In this document: positions 8,502 to 17,319 of the stretch, one piece after another
Position numbering within the stretch: position 1 is the stretch's first letter
Layout of the letters: every line of letters begins with the position of its first letter
DNA from: Chloroflexota bacterium
GTDB lineage: Bacteria > Chloroflexota > Anaerolineae > Anaerolineales > Anaerolineaceae
NCBI GenBank assembly: GCA_016838895.1
Contig: JAEKNU010000002.1
Span: forward strand, 1-64,000
Reading direction: 5' to 3'
Length of the DNA stretch: 64,000 nt
Notes under the pieces: generated by a model
Database searches by the model: none
What the model was told of the DNA's origin: nothing
The model's input: only the letters and a program-made list of their open reading frames with translations
Made by a program: the position numbers and the translations under genes

Positions 8502-10841
8502 ATGGAGAATCAACAATTTAACTTCCTTGGAAAAGACTTGCCCCGAAAAGACGGCTACGCCAGGGTAAGCGGCAAAGAAAAATATGCCATTGATATCAGC
8601 CTGCCAAATATGCTGCACGCCCGAGTTGTGGCCAGTCCGCATGCGCATGCCAAAATTATCCGTGTAGATACGTCAGAGGCGGAGGTCATGGGCGCCATTT
8701 GCCTGACCTTTGATGACATTCCAAAAGTGCGTTACAACGAGCGTTTGGTAACCGTGCCCTGGGCATTGCACAAAGACAATTATGTGATTGTGGATAAAGT
8801 ACGCCGCATGGGTGAGGCTGTGGCTGCCGTGGCTGCCGAAACCGAAGAGCTGGCGCAGAAAGCCTTGAACGCCGTCAAAGTGGAATATGAGGTGCTGCCG
8901 GCCGTGATGGACCCTGAAAAAGCCATGCTGGATGGTGCGCCTGCCGTATATGACAAAGTCATGTATGGTGCGGATGAGATCGAGATTATAAATAATATCG
9001 CCACGACCCGTGAAGTATATGAAGGCGATATCGAAAAAGGCTTTGCTGAAGCGGATGTAATTGTTGAAGGTCGTTTCCGCACGCCGAAGCTGTATCATGC
9101 CCAAATGGAACCGAAATCGGTGGTGGTTCGTCCGGAAGCAGATGGCGGCCTGACTGTTTGGCCTGCTACACAAACCATTCACAACACCCGTATTTTACTG
9201 GGTCAGATATTCAATATTCCCTTAAGCAAAATTAACGTCAAAAAAATTCCCGTGGGCGGCACGTTCGGATCGGGTATTCAAACCAACACGCCCATTCCGA
9301 TCTGTACGGCATTGGCGCTTAAAGCCGGAAAACCGGTACGGCTTTCTTTAACGCGTGAAGAGGATATGAATGATCACACCCGCTATCCTTCGATCATTGA
9401 TTTGAAAATTGGTGCGAAAAAAGACGGTACTTTAACCGCCGCCAAAATGGATTTGATTGCCGATATTGGTGCACATATCATTCAGAGTTATTCCTATCTG
9501 GGTGTGGCGATCGGTTGGTTGGTTTCATTATATAAATTCCCCAATGTGGCGTATCAGGGCAAGGCTGTATATACAAATAAAGCGCCTTCCTGCGCCATGC
9601 AAGGGTTTGGCAATCCGCAGGTGGCTTTTGCTACAGAATCACTGATGGATGAGCTGGCCGAAAAGCTGGGTATGGATCCACTGGCATTGACCCTCAAAAA
9701 TTATATCGGTTTAGGGGACACCTTCTGGGGTCAGGGACCGCTGGTACGCTCGATCGTTTTGAGTGATGGGGTCCCGCAATTGATCAAAAAAGGTGCAGAA
9801 CTGATCGGCTGGGATCGCCGCCAGAAAGCGGGTTCGCAAACAGGACGTTTGGTCAGTGGCATTGGTCACGGACGCAGCTTCCACACTTCCGGCGCGGGTG
9901 CGCCTCAGCCCGGTGATGTGATCGATTATTCTGGTGCGATGGTCAAGATCAATGAAGACGGCTCTGTGGATATCGTCAGTGCCTTGATGGATCATGGCGG
10001 CGGCACGTTGGAAGCCATGGCAAAACTGGTGGCGGAGACCTTGTGTGTGCCGGTTGATAAAGTCAATCTCGCGCCCGCTGAGACCTGTTCCACTGTGTAT
10101 GATGTGGTCACGCATGCCACACGCGGTGTTTATGTGGGCTGTGGGGCGGCGGTCAAGGTGGCTGAACAGGTTAAGGCTGAGTTGTTTGATGCCGCAGCAC
10201 GCTTCATGAATGTGATGCCGGAAGCATTAAACCTGAAATTGGATGAAGAACTGGGACAAGGTGTGGTGTATGTACCCTCCATCCCGGATAAGAAAATGAC
10301 CATTGCTGAAATCGCCAATAAATGCTGGTCAATGAGTTGGAAAACCATTGCGGCAGTGGATAGTTATCGGGCAGTCAATTGTCCGCCGGCTTATGTAAGT
10401 GTATTCCTGGAGATTGAAATCGATACCTGGACAGGCATCATCACCACCAAGAAAGCAGCCGTGGGCAGTGACTGCGGAACGCTGGTCAACCCGGAAATGG
10501 GACGCGGCCAGTTGGAAGGTGGTTTATCGCGTGGTGTGGGTTATGCCCTGTATGAGCAAAATGACTGGAATGAAGAAGGTCGCTTGACCTCGGGTGGTCA
10601 TTGGATTGATGCGAAAACACCAGGTGTGATGGAAAGCCCCAAAATTGAGGAATTGATCACTTATTTTGCCGACACCTACGAACCCAGCGGTCCGCATGGG
10701 GCCAAGGGTATCGGTGAAGCTGCCTTAAATCCGGTGGCGGCTGCTTATGCCAATGCAATCTACAATGCAACGGGTATCCGCTTTTATGAAATTCCCATTA
10801 CCCCTGAAAAACTGCTCAAGGCATTAAAGGAGCGAGAATAA
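8502..10841 (+). CDS. Molybdenum hydroxylase large subunit, system 1 (xanthine dehydrogenase family)
   Basis: A 779-aa molybdopterin-binding subunit with the two Ald_Xan_dh domains: small domain about residues 20-125, Mo-binding domain about 145-770. The general-base glutamate is E739 in GAKGIGE. Two usual motifs are altered. The GGGFGGK loop reads GGTFGSG (about 252-258), and the FRGFG arginine segment reads CAMQGFGNPQ (near 365), so the Arg is Gln. The enzyme is expected to hydroxylate or reduce an aromatic heterocycle or aldehyde, passing electrons through the FAD/Fe-S subunit encoded next. GGAGAGG precedes the ATG; the stop overlaps the next start by one base. Substrate unknown; the changes argue against classical xanthine dehydrogenase. 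Confidence 0.85.
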   Translation: MENQQFNFLGKDLPRKDGYARVSGKEKYAIDISLPNMLHARVVASPHAHAKIIRVDTSEAEVMGAICLTFDDIPKVRYNERLVTVPWALHKDNYVIVDKVRRMGEAVAAVAAETEELAQKALNAVKVEYEVLPAVMDPEKAMLDGAPAVYDKVMYGADEIEIINNIATTREVYEGDIEKGFAEADVIVEGRFRTPKLYHAQMEPKSVVVRPEADGGLTVWPATQTIHNTRILLGQIFNIPLSKINVKKIPVGGTFGSGIQTNTPIPICTALALKAGKPVRLSLTREEDMNDHTRYPSIIDLKIGAKKDGTLTAAKMDLIADIGAHIIQSYSYLGVAIGWLVSLYKFPNVAYQGKAVYTNKAPSCAMQGFGNPQVAFATESLMDELAEKLGMDPLALTLKNYIGLGDTFWGQGPLVRSIVLSDGVPQLIKKGAELIGWDRRQKAGSQTGRLVSGIGHGRSFHTSGAGAPQPGDVIDYSGAMVKINEDGSVDIVSALMDHGGGTLEAMAKLVAETLCVPVDKVNLAPAETCSTVYDVVTHATRGVYVGCGAAVKVAEQVKAELFDAAARFMNVMPEALNLKLDEELGQGVVYVPSIPDKKMTIAEIANKCWSMSWKTIAAVDSYRAVNCPPAYVSVFLEIEIDTWTGIITTKKAAVGSDCGTLVNPEMGRGQLEGGLSRGVGYALYEQNDWNEEGRLTSGGHWIDAKTPGVMESPKIEELITYFADTYEPSGPHGAKGIGEAALNPVAAAYANAIYNATGIRFYEIPITPEKLLKALKERE

Positions 10842-12292
10842 TGACAGACAATCATACGCCTCATAGCGCTGAAAACACCCATCTGTTATATGAATTTGCT
10901 TATCGTGAGCCGGCAACCATAAAGGAATTGCTGGCATTGAAGGACGAATACGGTAAGGATGCCGAAATTCAGGCCGGTGGCACACATTTAATGACCATGC
11001 TGAAAATGAATCGTGCCCACCCTGAAATGTTGGTAAATATTAATCAGATCCCAGAACTGAAGGGCATCACCCATAATGAAGACGGCGAATTACTGATTGC
11101 AGCCAATACTTCCATTCATGAAATTGAATACCATACGGATATTCAGAAAGATTATCCTGCACTATCGGAAGCCTGTGCCGCATTTGGCAGCAAACAAATT
11201 GAAATCATGGGCACCGTCGGCGGCAACTTATGCAACGGATCACCCGCATCGGATACTCCGCCTGCTTTATTGGTCTACGATGCCCGTGTCGTTTTGCTCA
11301 GTTCACAGGGCACACGTGAAATGCCCCTGAGTGATTTCCTGGTTAATCCACGTAAAACCAAATTAAAAGAAAACGAAATCATGACTGCCGTTATTTTGCC
11401 AATACCGCAAAATAACTGTGCCAGTGCATACATCAAAATTACCCGCGTAGCTGCCGATCTGGCGAAAGCCAGCATTGCTGTACGGATTCAACGCGAAGGT
11501 GACAAGATCATCTCGTGTGAGATCGCAATGGGTGCTGTTGCGCCAAAAGCCATACGCCTGGCTCGGGCTGAAGCCTTCCTGGCTGGCAAAACCTTCAGTG
11601 ATGAAGTGTTGATGCAAGCCGCCGAGATCGTCTCGGAAGATATCTCCCCGATTGATGATATCCGCTCAACGACCTGGTATCGCCGGGAAGTATCCAAAGC
11701 CATGACGGTAGATGCGTTACATTTAGCCTGGGAACGTTGCGGTAAAGTCGCAGTGATACGGCCAAATAAAATTGTCAATTGGTTTTCCAACATGGCACGT
11801 ACACCTGTCAACCTGGATGTAGATGATGAACGGGATATTTTCCTGAAAGTAAATGGCAAGCAACGCCGCATTCGGGTAAAGGCGCATGAATTGCTTTTGA
11901 ATGTGTTACGTGATCGTCTGAACTTAACCGGTGCCAAATATGGCTGCGGTTTGGGTGAATGTGGGGCCTGTACGGTATTGATGGATGATGTGGCTGTACT
12001 CTCCTGCCTGACATTGGCTGTGCATGCGGATGGTCGCAGCATCAAAACAGTGGAAGGGCTGGAAGAGAAGCCAGGTAAATTTGATCCAGTGCAGGAAGCC
12101 TATATGGAATCCAAGGCATTCCAGTGTGGATACTGTACCCCGGGTTTTTTGATGACAACAAAATCATTGTTGAATGAATTACCCAAACCCTCGGAAGATG
12201 AAATTCGCGAGTACCTGAAAGGAAATCGCTGCCGTTGTACTGGCTATGCCAGTATTGTAAGAGCCGTTGTCAATTCCGTTGAAAAACAATAA
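10841..12292 (+). CDS. Fused FAD-binding and 2Fe-2S subunit, system 1
   Basis: A 483-aa fusion of two subunits that are usually separate. Residues ~15-290 are the FAD-binding CoxM/XdhB-type domain (QAGGTHL, GTVGGNLCNGSPASDT). After a linker, residues ~325-483 are the CoxS-type ferredoxin with two [2Fe-2S] sites: the plant-type GCGLGECGACT near 367, and the alpha-helical site FQCGYC near 426 plus CRC near 463. It would move electrons from the Mo centre of the preceding subunit via Fe-S to FAD. TAATG overlap with the upstream gene shows translational coupling. The partner genes of system 2 keep these domains on separate chains, so the two systems are not recent duplicates. Confidence 0.9.
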   Translation: MTDNHTPHSAENTHLLYEFAYREPATIKELLALKDEYGKDAEIQAGGTHLMTMLKMNRAHPEMLVNINQIPELKGITHNEDGELLIAANTSIHEIEYHTDIQKDYPALSEACAAFGSKQIEIMGTVGGNLCNGSPASDTPPALLVYDARVVLLSSQGTREMPLSDFLVNPRKTKLKENEIMTAVILPIPQNNCASAYIKITRVAADLAKASIAVRIQREGDKIISCEIAMGAVAPKAIRLARAEAFLAGKTFSDEVLMQAAEIVSEDISPIDDIRSTTWYRREVSKAMTVDALHLAWERCGKVAVIRPNKIVNWFSNMARTPVNLDVDDERDIFLKVNGKQRRIRVKAHELLLNVLRDRLNLTGAKYGCGLGECGACTVLMDDVAVLSCLTLAVHADGRSIKTVEGLEEKPGKFDPVQEAYMESKAFQCGYCTPGFLMTTKSLLNELPKPSEDEIREYLKGNRCRCTGYASIVRAVVNSVEKQ

Positions 12293-12346
12293 TCAATGCA
12301 AACCGAAGAGAAAACTTTCAAGGAATAAAGAACAGAGGAAAAAACA

Positions 12347-13216
12347 ATGAGAGTAGCGTTTGATATGCTTACCCCGGCCACCCTGCAAGATGCTCTGGAT
12401 ATGTTGGAAAAAGATGGTGAAAATATTACGCCAGTGGCTGGTGGTACGAACTTAATTGTCGACTGCCAGAGCGGCCGCCATGAACCCAAAACCGTGATGA
12501 ATGTACATTATCTGCCTGAATTGAGTCAGATTGAGCAAAAAGGAGACATGATTCAGATTGGCGGCGGGGTAACCTTACGCGCCATTGAGCAAAGTGCTTT
12601 GATGAAGGAAAAATCGAATGCATTGTATCGTGCGGCAATACAGTTTGCCAACCCATTGATTCGGAATCGGGCTACGGTAGGCGGCAACCTTTGTGATGCA
12701 TCCCCCGCATCAGATACTGCCATACCCTTACTGGCGCTGGGTGCCGAGGTTGAGCTAACCAGCAGCAGTGCATCCCGATGGGTGGCATTGGATAAATTTT
12801 TTGTGCATGTACGTAAAACAGCACGAAATTCGGACGAATTGTTGACGGCTGTTCGCTGGCCGGTTCCTGTTTCAGGCAGTGCGAACACTTTTTATAAACT
12901 TGGTTTACGCAAAGCAGATGCGATATCCGTGGTTAGCCTGGCAGTATATGTGGCATTGGATTCAGATGGCCTGATATGCGAAGCCCGCATTGCATTGGGT
13001 TCAGTGGCGCCCACGCCGCTGCGTGCCTATGATGCGGAAACATTACTGAAAGGCAAAAAACCATCTGAAGCATTGTACGAAGAAGCCGGAAAAGCCGCTA
13101 TGCAGGCTTGTACTCCGATTTCGGATGTGCGTGCTACGGCGGCATATCGCCGGGAAATGGTGGACGTGTTAGTGAAACGCCTGCTGCGAGAAACCGTAAA
13201 GCAGATCAGTGGATGA
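12347..13216 (+). CDS. FAD-binding subunit, molybdenum hydroxylase system 2
   Basis: A 289-aa CoxM/XdhB/NdhF-type medium subunit. It has the FAD pyrophosphate-binding motifs VAGGTNLI (near residue 28) and TVGGNLCDASPASDT (near 109), plus the C-terminal CO-dehydrogenase flavoprotein domain (about 175-280). AGAGGAA is upstream of the ATG. It follows the fused subunit after 54 bp and precedes its 2Fe-2S partner by 17 bp, in the FAD, 2Fe-2S, Mo gene order. It carries electrons from the 2Fe-2S subunit to an unknown acceptor. Confidence 0.9.
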   Translation: MRVAFDMLTPATLQDALDMLEKDGENITPVAGGTNLIVDCQSGRHEPKTVMNVHYLPELSQIEQKGDMIQIGGGVTLRAIEQSALMKEKSNALYRAAIQFANPLIRNRATVGGNLCDASPASDTAIPLLALGAEVELTSSSASRWVALDKFFVHVRKTARNSDELLTAVRWPVPVSGSANTFYKLGLRKADAISVVSLAVYVALDSDGLICEARIALGSVAPTPLRAYDAETLLKGKKPSEALYEEAGKAAMQACTPISDVRATAAYRREMVDVLVKRLLRETVKQISG

Positions 13217-13233
13217 TGTGAGGAGATTTATAA

Positions 13234-13722
13234 ATGGAAGAGAAAACAATTAACCTGACCGTCAATGGTCGTAAGCATGAATTGAAAATCACTCCAAACA
13301 CCACCCTGCTGCGTGCTTTACGAGACCAATTAGGGTATACAGAAGTAAAAAATGGTTGTGAGAGCGGTGATTGCGGTGCCTGTACAGTCATCATGGATGG
13401 CAAAGCCGTCAACAGTTGTATGGTATTGATCTGGCAGGCAGATGGCAGTGAAATTGTCACAGTAACCGGATTGGGCGATGCAAATCATCCGCATCCCATT
13501 CAACAGGCATTCGCGGATAGTGGAGCCAGTCAATGCGGTTTTTGCACACCGGGTATGGTGATGTCCACTTACACGCTGCTGGAAGAGAATCCTCATCCAA
13601 ATGAAGATGAAATCAGGATGGCATTATCCGGTAATCTGTGCCGTTGTACCGGGTACGGACATATTGTGCAAGCTGTTCAGCAGGCTGCTGAAGAGATGAG
13701 CTCCTCCGGAGGTCAAAAATGA
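13234..13722 (+). CDS. 2Fe-2S subunit, molybdenum hydroxylase system 2
   Basis: A 162-aa CoxS-type small subunit. The N-terminal plant-type cluster site is GCESGDCGACT (near residue 46); the C-terminal helical cluster uses QCGFC and CRC (near 98 and 133). Length is normal for the family. GAGGAG lies 8 bp before the ATG. Its stop overlaps the start of the large-subunit gene by four bases (ATGA). It relays electrons between the Mo site and FAD. Confidence 0.92.
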   Translation: MEEKTINLTVNGRKHELKITPNTTLLRALRDQLGYTEVKNGCESGDCGACTVIMDGKAVNSCMVLIWQADGSEIVTVTGLGDANHPHPIQQAFADSGASQCGFCTPGMVMSTYTLLEENPHPNEDEIRMALSGNLCRCTGYGHIVQAVQQAAEEMSSSGGQK

Positions 13723-16052
13723 GCATTCAAGCGAAACCCCTCCCAAAAGTTGAATTGCCGCCTCTGCGTCAGATAGGTCAACCGCTGCGTCGTATCGATG
13801 CCATGGAAAAATGTGTGGGTGTTACACGATATTCCGCTGATTACGCCATGACCAATATGCTGCATGCCAAAGTGTTGCGCAGCAGCAAACCGCATGCCAG
13901 AATTACCAAACTGGATATCAGCAAGGCATTGGCTTATCCGGGTGTGGAAGCGGTTTTAACCTCCGATGATATGCCCAATCAGACTTTGGTTACGGATATG
14001 CCAGGTCAGACGGGTCAGCAACGCCGGGCCGGGTCTGATGCGCCTGTATTGGCGAAGGAAATTGTACGCTTCTATGGTGAGGCAATTGCTCTGGTGGCTG
14101 CGCAAAGCCTGGATATTGCCGAACGTGCTGTAAAGTTGATTGAAGTTGAATATGAAGAATTAGTGGGTGTCTTTGATACCGAAGAAGCCATGAAACCGGG
14201 TGCCCCGATTGTGTTTGCACCGGATAATATTGTGGCGGAGCATAAGGTCAAACGCGGTGATATGGAAAAAGGGTTCGCGGAAGCGGATTTGATCGTGGAA
14301 CGTGAATACCGCATGCCTTATATTGATCATGCCTATCTGGAGCCGGAAAGCGGTGTGGCCTGGGTGGACGATCAAGGTGTGGTACACATTCGGGTTTGTA
14401 CGCAGGTGGTTGAGCATTATCGTTCCATTGCGCTGGCATTAGGCTTGTCACAAAATAAAGTGCATATCGAAGGCACTTTGCTTGGTGGTGGATTTGGCGG
14501 GAAAGAGGATATTACCGTTGAAATTTATATCGGTTTACTGGCCATGAAAACCAAAAAACCGGTACGCCTGGAATACACCCGTGAAGAATCCCTGAAAGCG
14601 CATTCCAAACGGCATCCCTTTATCATCCGTCACAAAACGGGTGTGAAGAAAAATGGCAAAATTACCGCCTCACAGGTTCGCCTGATTTCAAACTCCGGGG
14701 CGTATGTATTCCTCAGTCCTTATGTATTAATGTATGCCACTAGCAGTGCCGTTGGCCCTTATTATGTTGAGAATGTAGATCTGCATGGTTATTCCGTTGC
14801 GACGAATAATCCTTTCTCCAGTGCATTCCGTGGATTTGGTGCCGCACAGGCTTGTGTAGCCTACGAACAGCATATGGACGAAATTGCCAAAGAAATAGGT
14901 ATGGATCGTCTGGAACTGCGCAAGGTTAATTATATTCAAACAGGCCAAACCACAGCCACAGGCGCCGAAATAACCAGCGCGGCCTGGCTGGAAGAAACAG
15001 TTACGCATTCCCTGGCAAAGCTGGGTGAAAAGAGCAAACCCTCCGCTGATCATATTAAAATTGGCCATGGATTTGCTTCCTATATGCAGAGTTATGGCCG
15101 GATCATGTTTTTTCATGATACATCGCAAGCCTGGGTAACCCTGGAACAGGACGGCGGTGTGACCATCCGCTGCGGTGTGCCCGATTTAGGCGCAGGACAA
15201 ATTTCTGCCTTGTGTCAGATTGCTGCCGAAGTGTTGGGTGTTTCCATGCTGGAGGATGTGGTTATTTATTACACTGATTCTGCACTAACCCCACTAGCAG
15301 GTACATCCACTGCTACACGTCAGTTGTACATGTCCGGGAATGCAGTATTGATGGCAGCGACCAGTGTACGCACCAATGTGTTGACATTTGCAGCTGAAAA
15401 ATTTGATGTAACGCTGGACGATATGGATATTGCTGAGCGAAAAGCATTTGTCAAAACGGATCCAACAAAATTCATCGCGCTGGATGATTTAGCCAAACAG
15501 TCGGCTGCGGCAGGCGTGGAACTTTCAAATTTATCTATGTTCAAGGCACCATTTTGTGAGCGCCCCGATCCTGAAACCGGTCAGGGCGAAATCTGGCCTG
15601 ACTTTACCTTTGGCGCGATGGCGGTAGAAGTTGCCGTGGATATGGAAACCGGAGAGGTAAGCGTTTTGAAGAGTGTGGCCTGCCATGATATTGGCCGGGC
15701 GATAAATCCTGTGGCGGTGGAAGGACAGATTCAGGGCGGTGGGATGCAGGGTCTGGGTTATGGCTTGATGGAAGATTTGATTGTGGATCAGGGCTATCTG
15801 AAGACCCACTCCTTTGCTGAGTATCTAATACCCACGGCATATGATATGCCTGCTATTCAGACCATTATTCTTGAGTCCGGCACGGGTAAAGGACCTTTTG
15901 GCGCCAAGGGCATTGGCGAACCTTCACTGACACCGGGGGCTCCTGCACTGGCGAATGCTGTAGCGGATGCCATCGCTGCGCGGGTGACACAATTGCCACT
16001 CACCCCGGAAAGGGTGCTGGCAGCCATTAAGCAGAAAAAGGAATTTGTATAA
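13719..16052 (+). CDS. Molybdenum hydroxylase large subunit, system 2 (xanthine dehydrogenase family)
   Basis: A 777-aa molybdopterin-cytosine-dinucleotide-type subunit with canonical motifs: GGGFGGK near residue 256, AFRGFG near 368 and general-base E734 in GAKGIGE. It has the Ald_Xan_dh small domain (about 30-135) followed by the Mo-binding domain. It forms a heterotrimer with the two genes before it. The intact motifs suggest an active hydroxylase for a purine, nicotinate-like heterocycle or aldehyde; sequence alone does not tell which. It is the last gene of the operon; a promoter and the aminotransferase gene follow. Confidence 0.9.
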   Translation: MSIQAKPLPKVELPPLRQIGQPLRRIDAMEKCVGVTRYSADYAMTNMLHAKVLRSSKPHARITKLDISKALAYPGVEAVLTSDDMPNQTLVTDMPGQTGQQRRAGSDAPVLAKEIVRFYGEAIALVAAQSLDIAERAVKLIEVEYEELVGVFDTEEAMKPGAPIVFAPDNIVAEHKVKRGDMEKGFAEADLIVEREYRMPYIDHAYLEPESGVAWVDDQGVVHIRVCTQVVEHYRSIALALGLSQNKVHIEGTLLGGGFGGKEDITVEIYIGLLAMKTKKPVRLEYTREESLKAHSKRHPFIIRHKTGVKKNGKITASQVRLISNSGAYVFLSPYVLMYATSSAVGPYYVENVDLHGYSVATNNPFSSAFRGFGAAQACVAYEQHMDEIAKEIGMDRLELRKVNYIQTGQTTATGAEITSAAWLEETVTHSLAKLGEKSKPSADHIKIGHGFASYMQSYGRIMFFHDTSQAWVTLEQDGGVTIRCGVPDLGAGQISALCQIAAEVLGVSMLEDVVIYYTDSALTPLAGTSTATRQLYMSGNAVLMAATSVRTNVLTFAAEKFDVTLDDMDIAERKAFVKTDPTKFIALDDLAKQSAAAGVELSNLSMFKAPFCERPDPETGQGEIWPDFTFGAMAVEVAVDMETGEVSVLKSVACHDIGRAINPVAVEGQIQGGGMQGLGYGLMEDLIVDQGYLKTHSFAEYLIPTAYDMPAIQTIILESGTGKGPFGAKGIGEPSLTPGAPALANAVADAIAARVTQLPLTPERVLAAIKQKKEFV

Positions 16053-16085
16053 GAAACAAACTCATAAATATTAATGAGAATGGCA

Positions 16086-16114
16086 TTAAGATGTAACAAA
16101 ATACCCAATATAGT
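16086..16114 (+). promoter_or_regulatory. Probable promoter of the aminotransferase gene
   Basis: TTAAGA (16086-16091), 17-bp spacer, TATAGT (16109-16114). A near-palindrome CTCAT...ATGAG (16061-16078) lies just upstream. Predicted start ~16121 gives a 45-nt leader to the ATG at 16166. Confidence 0.5.
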
Positions 16115-16165
16115 ATTACAATGGTAGTGATATGTACAAATACCTATGACATCCAAGGAAACGGC

Positions 16166-17266
16166 ATGAATATCGCAAAAATTGTACGTCAGAATTTATC
16201 CAGCCTGAGAGACTATGTTCCCGGGAAACCGATTGAAGAAGTTCAGCGCGAATACGGTATTAAGGACGTGATTAAGCTGGCCTCCAATGAGAATCCAAAT
16301 GGGGCTTCGCCAAAAGCAGTACAAGCGATGATGAATGAGATACAAAATCAGGCAAATTTTTATCCGGATGGCAATTGTTTTGCGCTGGTACAAAAATTAG
16401 CAAAAAAACATCAGGTATCTGACACGCAGATTTTTGTGGAATCCGGCCTAGATGGTGTCATTACTTTGTTGGGCAGCGCATTTGTTGAACCACAGGATGA
16501 AGTGATTATCAGCCTTTATTCCTTTCCGGTGTATGAAAGTATGGTAACCAAGATGGATGCCAAATCGGTAATGATTGATCAGACGGCAGATTTCCGTATT
16601 GATATTGAAAGCATTGCCAAAGCGATTACGCCGCAAACCAAGATGATCTGTTTGTGCAATCCCAATAATCCGACGGGTACAATTTACACGCGCGAGGTAT
16701 TTGAATCATTATTGGCGATTGTTCCTGAAGATGTACTGATTATCTCCGATGAAGCTTATTATGAATTTGCAGACGATGCCACTTATCCGCAGAGTATGCA
16801 GTATCTGGAGAAATATCCCAATCTGATTATCTTGCGTACTTTTTCGAAAGTATACGGTTTGGCCAGTGTACGTGTGGGCTATGCCATCGGACATGCGGAT
16901 TTGATCGGAGCATTGCTAAAAGTACGTGAAGCTTTTGCAGTAAATCGCATGGCACAGGTGGGGGCATCGGCAGCATTGGACGATGATGCTTTCGTTCAGA
17001 AAACTCTTGAAGCCAATCGGGCAGGCAGGCAGAAATATTATGAAGCCTTTGAACGATTGAAGATTAAGTATTATCCCAGCCAGACCAATTTCATCTTTTT
17101 TGAGGTATCCGGCTCAGGGATGGAGGTCTATCAAGCGATGTTGAAGCAGGGTGTGATTATCCGGCCTTTGGCTTCGCAAGGCTTACCTCACCATTTGCGA
17201 ATTTCCATTGGTACTTCCGCTCAGAATAATCGAGCGATTGCAGCGTTAGAGAAAGCACTTATATAA
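16166..17266 (+). CDS. HisC-like PLP aminotransferase (aromatic/histidinol-phosphate type)
   Basis: A 366-aa fold-type-I aminotransferase. The ATG at 16166 has AAGGAAA upstream and gives the usual HisC beginning; the ATG at 16121 would coincide with the predicted transcription start. Motifs are KLASNENPNG (substrate loop), CNPNNPTGT, the DEAY aspartate, and PLP lysine K228 in TFSKVYGLASVRVGY. By sequence it is HisC-like. Its place directly before iorAB suggests that it transaminates aromatic or other amino acids to the 2-oxoacids oxidised by IorAB, rather than working in histidine synthesis; no other his gene is present. A biosynthetic role cannot be excluded. Confidence 0.85.
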   Translation: MNIAKIVRQNLSSLRDYVPGKPIEEVQREYGIKDVIKLASNENPNGASPKAVQAMMNEIQNQANFYPDGNCFALVQKLAKKHQVSDTQIFVESGLDGVITLLGSAFVEPQDEVIISLYSFPVYESMVTKMDAKSVMIDQTADFRIDIESIAKAITPQTKMICLCNPNNPTGTIYTREVFESLLAIVPEDVLIISDEAYYEFADDATYPQSMQYLEKYPNLIILRTFSKVYGLASVRVGYAIGHADLIGALLKVREAFAVNRMAQVGASAALDDDAFVQKTLEANRAGRQKYYEAFERLKIKYYPSQTNFIFFEVSGSGMEVYQAMLKQGVIIRPLASQGLPHHLRISIGTSAQNNRAIAALEKALI

Positions 17267-17280
17267 GGTTATCTATGAGG

Positions 17281-17306
17281 CCGGAGAGTAATTCTCCGGT
17301 TTCTTT
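17281..17306 (+). terminator. Terminator-like hairpin between aminotransferase and iorA
   Basis: Perfect 7-bp stem CCGGAGA (17281-17287) with TCTCCGG (17293-17299), 5-nt loop, then TTTCTTT. It sits in the short leader of iorA and could attenuate read-through into the ior genes. It also argues against an iorA start at 17275. Confidence 0.65.
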
Positions 17307-17319
17307 ATGGAGGCATCCT

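Noticed and set aside
11488-12045. 185-codon minus-strand frame inside the fused FAD/2Fe-2S gene
   Set aside because: Shadow of a well-supported plus-strand gene with complete cofactor motifs.
17275-17319. ATG at 17275 as the start of iorA
   Set aside because: It would place a terminator-like hairpin inside the coding region; the TTG at 17320 has GGAGG at the right distance and matches the usual IorA beginning.
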